From the NCBI GenBank assembly GCA_001600875.1, contig BCLD01000001.1:944717-1008716 (forward strand): DNA of 64,000 bases, in the 5' to 3' direction. The notes under the pieces were generated by a model, which had not been told where the DNA came from, made no database searches, and saw only the letters and a list, made by a program, of their open reading frames with translations. Below, in pieces: positions 57,243 to 64,000 of this stretch (position 1 is its first letter; each line of letters starts with the position of its first letter). The translations under genes and the position numbers were made by a program. The DNA comes from Solicoccozyma terricola (Eukaryota > Basidiomycota > Tremellomycetes > Filobasidiales > Piskurozymaceae).

Positions 57243-58370
57243 TCAGATATCCTCTGGCAATGGTCTTGGGTCACCCCCTGCATATTCATCCCACTGAACA
57301 AAGCATTGAGACATCTGCTCAGGGTCAAGGTCCGACCAATGGGTCGCGATTACCTGCTTCATCTCATTCCACACGATCTGCGAAATGTGTGGATTACTCG
57401 GCATGGAATCGGGATTGGGAGCAGGGTATAACGCTGCCACTCACTTGATAACCTAATCCACTGAAATGAACTCCATCCTCAACCACATCGTTCTCCCCCA
57501 ACTGGCTACGCTCCATAGCATCCTGATGCAGCTTGAGGGTGTCAATCACCACGACCTTGCCATTAGACGCAGCTGTAGCTAGACATGCATCCCTGTATAT
57601 CTTTGCACTATCGTTGGAGCGATCGAAATCTGCTCGCTGGATATCAACGTCTGGTATGCCTGATTTGAGTTGGAAAGATTTATAAGCATCGAATGAGGCG
57701 ATTGATGGTGCGAGTACGAGTATGCGAGCTTTGGGGTAAGTGATTTGGAAGATGGATAGGATCTCGATGAGGTTGCGATTGTATTCATCGATGTGTATCT
57801 GATCAGCAGGATGTAGAATCAGATTCAGCTTCAACTCGACAAACATCAGGACAACTTGGCACTGACTCTGTTCCGCATTAACCCCGTCTTCTTCGATGGA
57901 CCTCTCTCCACGCTGATTAAGTATCGGGCGAAACGACTCAGTGTGGCCAAAACACAGATAGCCACTCACGACATCTCGCCTCACCTATCATTCGTCCCGA
58001 TGTTCAGAACAATCAATCGAACGTCAGAGTCCCTAGAGATAGTGCCAGAGAAGAAATTATCTTTCAATTTGGCTACAATCTGGTGGGAGGAGCTGAGAGG
58101 TGCAGGAGGCAAGGATATGAACACAGGGCATGTCACTTACAAGCACGAAATCTAAATCACTTACTAACCACCATATCCTCTATTGATCACGTCCATTCTA
58201 CCATGATACTATACAGCAGAGGAGAACCTCGAGTGTCAGCGAATACGTTCTAAATCAAAACATGGAGGGCAAATTACTTCATGAGCCAAAGCAGCAACGT
58301 ATCCACCGTCGGGTCTCCATCCTAGCTGTGTGATTGAATCGCCTACGCAAATGCAAATAGGGAAAGCCAT
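57243..58370 (-). CDS. SGNH/GDSL esterase (isoamyl-acetate-hydrolysing-like)
   Basis: Serine esterase of the SGNH fold, closest in pattern to Iah1-type acetate-ester hydrolases. It starts MAFPICICVGDSITQLGWR, with block I Ser in GDSIT. Block II is MDVINRGYGGY, block III is LIVLNIGTND, and block V VEDGVHFSGLGYQ supplies the Asp-x-x-His pair. The last exon is IVWNEMKQVIATHWSDLDPE, ending RPLPEDI. Two internal junctions are less sure: GYGGY to SSHQIVAK (58085-58155), and a small exon after GTND (about 57890-57930) needed to keep phase before LNLILHPADQIHIDEYN. There is no signal peptide, so it is intracellular. It lies 233 bp upstream of the Wss1-like start and diverges from the acetyltransferase gene. 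Confidence 0.85.
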
Positions 58371-58860
58371 GGTGGGGAGTCGATGAGGGATCTGGAGGTG
58401 CTGATGTTTGTTAGTCTCAAAATGTAAGGAGACAGCACATGCTCGATGCCTTTCGATGCCCTTCGATGCTAATCGGGTAAATCTCGGTGAAATAGCAGAT
58501 CTCGTTGCGAATTATCTGTCTTGAACGACGAGTTGTCCATTGACACTGCTCTTGCAATTCTATGACCAAAGTTGAGTGTGTCGCTAGGAACCAGGATGCA
58601 GGGAGTCACGATAAGATGGACATGCCCGCCATACATCGATGCTAGACCATCGCCTCTGCTTCGGCGAAAGATACACAGGACCGACTCACGTGGAACAGCG
58701 GCGAATCTTAGTGTTAGAGGTTAGGGTTACTACAACGTGGAACACCGGTGAATCATCGGGGAAGGGCCTGTATTATAACAGGACTGACTAGATTTCACCA
58801 CGTCGGCCATCATTGTCAGCTCACCATCTTCAGTCATCCACACGTCTCCACCTACCACCC
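58371..58860. promoter_or_regulatory. Divergent promoter between esterase and acetyltransferase
   Basis: A 490-bp gap between two start codons facing away from each other. It includes three TTCGATGC-like units near 58446-58472. No exon was found. The frame upstream of 58861 is open for a short way (to 58813) but has no ATG. Confidence 0.45.
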
Positions 58861-59635
58861 ATGTCTGGCCCACCACCTCTCCCTGAGCCTGCTCAAGGCG
58901 AGTCGATTGAGGAATTCAACATCATGATCTCTGGTAAACCCTACCGAGCGTCAGATCCGTATATACAACGCATCGCAGGTGCCAAGAGATCCAAGGTGTT
59001 CGAGATAAACGACGCAAGGGACGATGCGAAGCGGATGAATCTGTTCAAGCAGTTCGTCAAGAGCGGAAAGCAGGATGCAAAGTTCTTCATCCTCTTGCCA
59101 TTCTTCTGCGAATATGTGAGAGACGTGCAAGGAGTTTGGATGGGAGGGGTTTGGAGCTCATGACATGATGATTCACCTTCCGTCGCAGGGTTTCAACATC
59201 ACCATTGGTGACGATGTCTTTATTGGCCCTGGCTGTACCATCCTAGACGTTTGCCCAGGTGCGTGCGAGAATGACTGTCACTGACTCGGTGATAACGAAC
59301 GGACCACCCATCTAACCGTCGCCCTTGTTCACCACCCAGTAACCATCGGCAATCGCACCATGCTCGGTCCCAACATCCAAATCTACACTCCAGTCCATCC
59401 CACCTCCCCAGAAGAGCGCAATGGATCGAAAGGCCGAGAATGGGCACAGCCAATAACCATCGGCGACGATTGCTGGATAGGAGGTGCAGCTATTATCTTG
59501 CCAGGAGTCAAAATTGGGAATGGAGTGACTGTAGGCGCAGGCTCGGTCGTTACCAAGGACGTTCCAGATCGAGTGGTAGTCGTTGGAAACCCCGCACGGA
59601 TTGTAAAGGAGATCCCTGCCGTCAGTCGAGACTGA
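58861..59635 (+). CDS. Maltose/galactoside O-acetyltransferase-like protein
   Basis: Acetyl-CoA-dependent sugar O-acetyltransferase of the left-handed beta-helix family (Maa/LacA type). It starts MSGPPPLPEPAQGESIEEF. An N-terminal maltose acetyltransferase cap holds MISGKPYRASDPYIQRI and INDARDDAKRMNLFKQF. Hexapeptide turns follow: FNITIGDDVFIGPGCTILD, VTIGNRTMLGPNIQIYTPVH and PITIGDDCWIGGAAIILPG, then VKIGNGVTVGAGSVVTKDV. The end is VVGNPARIVKEIPAVSRD. The active-site His lies in YTPVHPTSPEERNG. Three exons with correct phase were traced. Length (about 225 residues) is normal. It converges on the RRM gene, 117 bp apart. Confidence 0.92.
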
Positions 59636-59751
59636 GACATCGCATTTCTTGTTATATCACGTGATTCACCCCACAACGGACTATTGACATGGTTATTCCA
59701 TCGCTTCTACACGTAGACCTCGAATGGATTACAAGTGCATGCACGCAGCTC

Positions 59752-61407
59752 TCAGTCCTGACGTGCCCGTTTCGTTGTCCTGCCGAACTCGTCTGTTACA
59801 CCATCTCCACCGCCAGTAGCACCTGCTCGTCCGCCTATGTGAGGAACGTGCAAAAGTGCATATTATCAGCGTCCCATCGTTTTCTTTTGTGCGACTTGAA
59901 ACCCACCTGACATGCCACCGCCCATTCCGCCTTGTTGCATCTGCGCCATCATCTGTGCCATCATCGCCGGATTCATACCCATCCCCATCATTGGATTCAT
60001 CATCATGTTGGCTGGTGAGAAAGTCTATTAGCCGCAGTTACAGGAATGCAATGTCGACAAAACACAACCACTCACGCATGCCCATCATTCCACCCATTCC
60101 CGGGTTCGTCATCGCCATTGGACCGGTCGGTACCCCAGCAATACCTCCTCGACCATTGTATCCTCCTCCTCGAGGTGCTCCTATTGCACCTCCTCGTGGA
60201 ACGTAGCCTCCTCGTCCACCGCCACGACCACCACCCATACCCATGCCCATCTGGGCGTCTCCACGACCACCTCGCGGGGCGAAGCCGCCACGTTGATCCT
60301 TTGGTGCTGGTTCTGAGGCCGTGCGAAAAGGTCTCTTCTTAGCGTGTGATATCTTTAACAGGATTCGGAGACGCAAGCTCACCCTTTGGGATCAGCTTGT
60401 ACGGATTGCCGTTCGCACTGGAAGCAAGAGTGACACCGATGCGCTTGCCTTGAAAATCGCTACGATCGTGATGAAGCGGTTCGTAAGCCGATGAGATATG
60501 AAACCAAAAATGACAAAAACCCCCTAAGGGATGCACTCACGATCGCTCAAAGAAATCCTTGAACCTTATAGCATTCTCAGCGGAGTGACATTCGACAAAG
60601 GCCATGCTGTACGAATCGATGTAAGTCCGTGCGTCAGGCCACACCCGTTCCCACGTTTCATATCACGAGCTACCCCATCGCAACTCACCCTTTGGATTTC
60701 CCGTTGACCTTGTGTTCCGAAAAAGTCACATCTCGAATATCAATAGCGAACGCAGATTGTTGAGCCGCAGCACGGATATCCTCATCTGTCGTCCACTACA
60801 GCAAGCCAACGCATCATATGATTCTCAGTCTCATGTGCTGTATCTAATCAAAGCCTTTCAGCTCTCACCCAGTTCAAATCCGCCAACATCAATGCGTCCA
60901 TCCCACTCGAACTAGGGAAATTCCCACCCGCTCCGTATTTTGAACTGTTAGCTGCATATCCTCCTCCTCCTCCGCCACCAGTGTACTGGTCGTATCCGGT
61001 CTGCATTCCGGTCATTGGGTTTGCAGGAAGATTGGATTGAGAGCCATAGGAAGCGGAGTTATTGTTTGAAGGACCTGTAGGAGTGGAAGATTGTTCTTGT
61101 TTGATCGGCTGTTGATAGGAGGACAAGGTCAGCGGAGTGGATAACCGAGCGGACCAAAATCGCCCTGACGCACTGAGTTGAATCCATTGCTAGCGTTGTC
61201 GGTGACGGGCGGTTTCTGCTCCTGCTCTGAATGAGTCAGGGGTTTAACATCCTGGTCCATCTCATTGGGTAGGTCGTCGCCGAATGCATAGATATCCTGA
61301 TATTCGTAAGGGGGAATAACAATGAGACCATTGATGTGCACCCACTGGCGTCGATGCAGCTGGGACTCGGTCGGATAACTCACGATATCTTGATCGTCTT
61401 CAGCCAT
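59752..61407 (-). CDS. CPSF6-like RRM protein (pre-mRNA cleavage factor Im subunit)
   Basis: RNA-binding protein resembling the large subunit of cleavage factor Im (CPSF6/7), which helps choose poly(A) sites with CPSF5/NUDT21. It starts [18 protein letters not shown]. The N-terminal part is acidic and Gln/Asn/Gly-rich ([20 protein letters not shown]). A single RRM holds [20 protein letters not shown] and [20 protein letters not shown], the WWTTDED element being characteristic of the CPSF6 group. The C-terminal part is Arg/Gly-rich ([15 protein letters not shown]), then Met/Gly/Gln-rich ([17 protein letters not shown]), ending [12 protein letters not shown] repeats are likely arginine-methylation sites. 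Six to seven introns were traced; the stop is at 59752-59754. Confidence 0.83.
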
Positions 61408-61905
61408 GATTGTCTTGTATGTACCTGGATAATCTGCAGGTTTGAGTGAACGGGTGATTTCATGAGATCCAGACGGGAGAGGAAGTCATGGTAATTGCGG
61501 GAGTAAGTACAGTCGGGAGAAACGTCAACATCGTCAAAGGGTACAAGAGGGAGCCGGTGCTCGAAGGCTCAGTGGCTAGACGAACGTACAAGGATCGTTG
61601 AGAGAAATGCCGTTGGGGTCGTTGTAGATCAAACTGGGTGCATCCCTAGGCGAGTTGCATCGACCAAACCAACTTGCCCTTCAACTGGATTGAATATTAT
61701 GACGTGTAATTTATAATGTTAACAGACAACTCCCTCGCCACCATGTCTCCCCCATCCCCTCTCCGTTCACCGCAGACGACAACAGGGGTGACCATGTTGA
61801 TCAATGTTACACGGGGTCGACCATACACCTCCAAAGGATACATCAAAGTCCCGATCATATGACTGACCCTCTCATCACCATCCCTCCTCTGGGCGTTTGC
61901 TTGAG
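61408..61905. other. Intergenic region between RRM gene and LTR
   Basis: About 500 bp upstream of the RRM gene and left of the probable retrotransposon LTR. No coding exon is supported. It should contain the RRM gene promoter and 5' leader. Confidence 0.45.
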
Positions 61906-62573
61906 TGTTGTAGCAATGTAATTGTCAGGCTGTAAGGATACGACCTTTCCCAGGCCTCCTCCTTACCGTTCCGCGGTGCCACGCTCCACGGATATTCGTC
62001 CACGTCGACACATCGATGCACGCACGGCCATCTCAGCATCGTTCACCGTCCTCACGTCGACACATCGACGCACGCACGGCCGTCTCAGCATCGTTCACCG
62101 TCCTCACGCCCGTCCAAACGCCCTGGCTAACGGCGAATGACCGGGGACCGCTCCTGCGTACGTCTTTCATCCTTTCTCTCTCTTTTTTCCTCTTTTTCAT
62201 CTCGCTACGTGATATACACGCGAGTACATATAACGGGAGCCCTCTACCTTCGGTAGACGGTCTTTTCCCTCTTTTCCTCACCCTGTATTAGACCTAGTTC
62301 TGCGTACTATACATCGTCTGCACATATCAACTCCCTCGATCGACCATCCCTAGATTAGCTACCTTACGGACAACGATCTCTTCTCTCACTTTCGACCTCC
62401 ATCTCTCGGCCACCGATCCAGCGTCGCCGATTCTCTCTCTCTCTTGTCGTCAACGTCACTTCGTTCAACTTAACGGCGGTTCTGAATCTAACTGCGAGAG
62501 GCCCGATCATTCGTCATCTGCCNACGCTTCTTCGACAACGATTCCANGGAATCTGAAAGCCCAGCACCTGACA
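61906..62573 (+). mobile_element. Probable 5' LTR of a retrotransposon
   Basis: The stretch begins TGTTGTAGC (61906) or TGTAGC (61909) and ends CACCTGACA (62573), giving TGT...ACA ends of the kind found in Ty3/gypsy and Ty1/copia LTRs. A TACATATAAC element at 62224-62233 could be its promoter. A TGGGGCGCAGTC sequence starting at 62577, just past the end, could be a primer-binding site. It lies directly upstream of an open Gag frame. The boundaries are inferred: the matching right LTR is outside the window. Two Ns lie at 62523 and 62547. Confidence 0.5.
62001..62104 (+). repeat. Two 52-bp tandem repeat units inside the LTR
   Basis: Units 62001-62052 and 62053-62104 start CACGTCGACACATCGA and end CACCGTCCT. 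They differ at only two positions, and the start of a third unit follows. The tandem duplication lies upstream of the possible LTR promoter. Confidence 0.9.
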
Positions 62574-62755
62574 AGTTGGGGCGCAGTCAGGGAAACATCT
62601 CGACTGAACCTCCGTTTCGTCGTTCCTAGCGATCGAAGATTTCAAGCTTACACACACACACACACCACCATCACCACCTTCAAACATTTCGCTAGACGTA
62701 GCATCGACCCAAAAATCGTTCGAGGAACGAACATCAAACAATCAACCACACCCAA

Positions 62756-64000
62756 ATGCCACCGATCACCCGAAGTTACTCGGAGGACCCGCTGCGGAAC
62801 AGCAGGTCCCGATCCTCATCCCTACCCACCGACGCGTCTCGTCCAGCGATCTATGAGACGAATTCTCCTCGAGAAGAGGAGCATTCGATCGTCACGCCAC
62901 CATCACCGCCATCTGCCTCCATTAACATGGAACAGATCAACACCATCATGCAGAGCCTCGCTCGCATGGAGTCGGACAATGCCAGGACGCGCTCCGAACT
63001 CCTCCAAGCCACCGCCGCCATTCAAGCGGAAAGGTTGGCCCTCGAAAGAGAAAAGCTTCAATCCCGAAGCTCCCACTTTTCGCCACCACCACTTCCTTCC
63101 CTTCACATTCACACTCCTCCTGTCCCTATCCCCGCTCGCTACGCCGAACCTCTCCCTATTCCTCCTCCGATCCTCCGTCCGCCGATCCTCCGCCCTCCGT
63201 CACCTCATCCTCGAATGTCCGATCGCGAAGCGAGGCAGGCGGAGATGATTGTTGAGTTGCAGGCCCAATTACGGGCCTCTGCTTCTCACGACGCTCCTCC
63301 TGCTCGTGACCCTCCGGCTGTGCGTCCTCCGTACGATACGTACAGAGGACGGACTGGGACGTTCGAAACAGATGAACGAACTATCAGTTTGCCTGGAAGG
63401 GATCCTTCTGCGTTCGATCGCCGAGTCAGGATCGAAAACCTCCCTAGGTTCTCGGGCGATCCTCCGTACGATATTGACGACTTTATAAGAAAGGTAGAGN
63501 NGCTCCTCGAGTATTGTGACGAGCCGANGGTACTGTCCCACCTTCCCTTCGTGTTTAAAGGATCAGCAGCCTCCTGGTTCGCCGGTTTAGAGTCGGAAGA
63601 ACGTCACGCTTTAGTCACCTGGAAAGCGTGGAGAGAAGCGCTCCGCAGTCAGTACTACGAAGCGAATCACGAGACTAACATGCGTCGCAAAGCCCGTTAC
63701 AGAGTGCTGAAGAAGGGCGAAACTTTCGCCCAATATTTCGACGCTAAAAAGCCGCTCCAGCGTTACGTCTTCCCCAAGGGAACCCCTCCTGCTGACCTCA
63801 TTACTGACATTTTGCAAGGCTTCCCAGAGGAATTCATCCCGCATCTGACGCTGGCCGCAAAAGACGTCTATAGTCTAGCGGACTTCCGACGAGCAATCGT
63901 CAACACGGAGCCTGGACTACGGCGCCAAATGACGCATGTCAACTATCAACGATCGCCACTGGATGGCGACAAACCCAACCACGGACGCTCATCCAATGAT
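62756..64000 (+). CDS. Retrotransposon Gag polyprotein, 5' part
   Basis: An uninterrupted frame of about 415 codons from ATG 62756 to the window end, so it is truncated by the window. The N-terminus is Pro/Ser/Arg-rich (MPPITRSYSEDPLRN). A helical stretch follows (NMEQINTIMQSLARMESDNA), then a Pro-rich linker. The retrotransposon Gag domain reads RFSGDPPYDIDDFIRKVE, FKGSAASWFAGLESEE, WKAWREALRSQYYEANHE, YRVLKKGETFAQYFD and ILQGFPEEFIPHL. The zinc knuckle, protease and polymerase would lie further right. Ns at 63500-63501 and 63528 fall within codons but do not break the frame. The absence of stops over 1.2 kb suggests a young, possibly intact element. It is intronless, unlike the host genes. 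Confidence 0.85.
   Translation, partial: MPPITRSYSEDPLRNSRSRSSSLPTDASRPAIYETNSPREEEHSIVTPPSPPSASINMEQINTIMQSLARMESDNARTRSELLQATAAIQAERLALEREKLQSRSSHFSPPPLPSLHIHTPPVPIPARYAEPLPIPPPILRPPILRPPSPHPRMSDREARQAEMIVELQAQLRASASHDAPPARDPPAVRPPYDTYRGRTGTFETDERTISLPGRDPSAFDRRVRIENLPRFSGDPPYDIDDFIRKVEXLLEYCDEPXVLSHLPFVFKGSAASWFAGLESEERHALVTWKAWREALRSQYYEANHETNMRRKARYRVLKKGETFAQYFDAKKPLQRYVFPKGTPPADLITDILQGFPEEFIPHLTLAAKDVYSLADFRRAIVNTEPGLRRQMTHVNYQRSPLDGDKPNHGRSSND

Noticed and set aside
58715..58730. Telomere-like TTAGGG sequence
   Set aside because: A single unit; another isolated unit occurs at 49890. No array, so no sign of a telomere.
63500..63528. Frameshift in the Gag gene at the Ns
   Set aside because: Counting the Ns as single bases keeps the frame open on both sides, and Gag motifs continue in one frame.
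1..64000. CRISPR arrays, bacterial operons, rRNA genes
   Set aside because: No regularly spaced repeats with unique spacers, no ribosome-binding-site-led operons, and no rRNA-like sequence; the intron-rich genes show a nuclear fungal genome.
1..64000. tRNA genes
   Set aside because: I looked for GGTTCGANTCC-like B boxes with a matching A box and foldable ends and found none convincing. A tRNA-finding program would be decisive.

Overview
The window is nuclear DNA of a basidiomycete fungus, most likely a Tremellomycete close to Cryptococcus or Kwoniella. Almost every gene is cut by many short introns (about 45-90 nt) with GTGAGT-like donors and YAG acceptors. Intergenic gaps are short, both strands are used evenly, and several families are typical fungal ones: SNF1-activating kinase, Ras1, RCR-type membrane protein, fungal acetate kinase, and cytochrome b5-fused acyl-CoA dehydrogenase. 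Gene models below were spliced by eye, checking donor, acceptor and reading phase at nearly every junction. Distant 5' exons remain the least certain part.

Layout. 1-6 kb: EF-hand MscS channel (+), then a small coiled-coil protein (-). 8.6-16 kb: large CaMKK/SNF1-activating kinase and V-ATPase subunit c'' in tandem (+). 17-26 kb: secreted double-psi beta-barrel protein (-), intronless orphan (+), RING E3 ligase with an unusual insertion (-), a poorly resolved 2 kb stretch, and a secreted Cys-rich, Ser/Thr-rich repeat protein (-). 27-44 kb: secreted carboxylesterase, monoacylglycerol lipase and a DUF4743/Nudix protein (+), RCR-like membrane protein, acetate kinase and a second Nudix paralogue (-), a small mitochondrial protein (+), cytochrome b5-acyl-CoA dehydrogenase fusion (-). 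45-54 kb: Ras1-type GTPase, a single-pass membrane protein with Ser/Thr-rich ectodomain, and a MINDY deubiquitinase with a CAAX box (all +). 54-61.4 kb: Wss1/SPRTN-like protease (-), SGNH esterase (-), maltose/galactoside O-acetyltransferase (+), CPSF6-like RRM protein (-). 61.9-64 kb: left end of an LTR retrotransposon (probable LTR and an open Gag frame leaving the window).

Functional links. Signalling and membrane traffic (MscS, SNF1 kinase, V-ATPase, Ras, membrane sensor-like protein, RCR-like protein) and ubiquitin/SUMO biology (RING ligase, MINDY DUB, Wss1) are scattered. The 27-44 kb block is notable for acyl and acetyl chemistry: two ester hydrolases, acetate kinase, an acyl-CoA dehydrogenase and an inverted pair of Nudix paralogues. 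No evidence shows that these genes are co-regulated.

The most interesting sequence-level observations are: (1) a 15-nt microexon and a 60-nt stop-free intron placed between zinc ligands of the Wss1-like protease; (2) a RING domain opened by about 54 residues between its third and fourth ligands; (3) exon duplication in the secreted Cys-rich protein; (4) the inverted Nudix duplication; (5) many long poly(C)/poly(G) tracts, the longest 55 nt, including one beside a Ras1 splice acceptor. I did not find a system I can call clearly undescribed.
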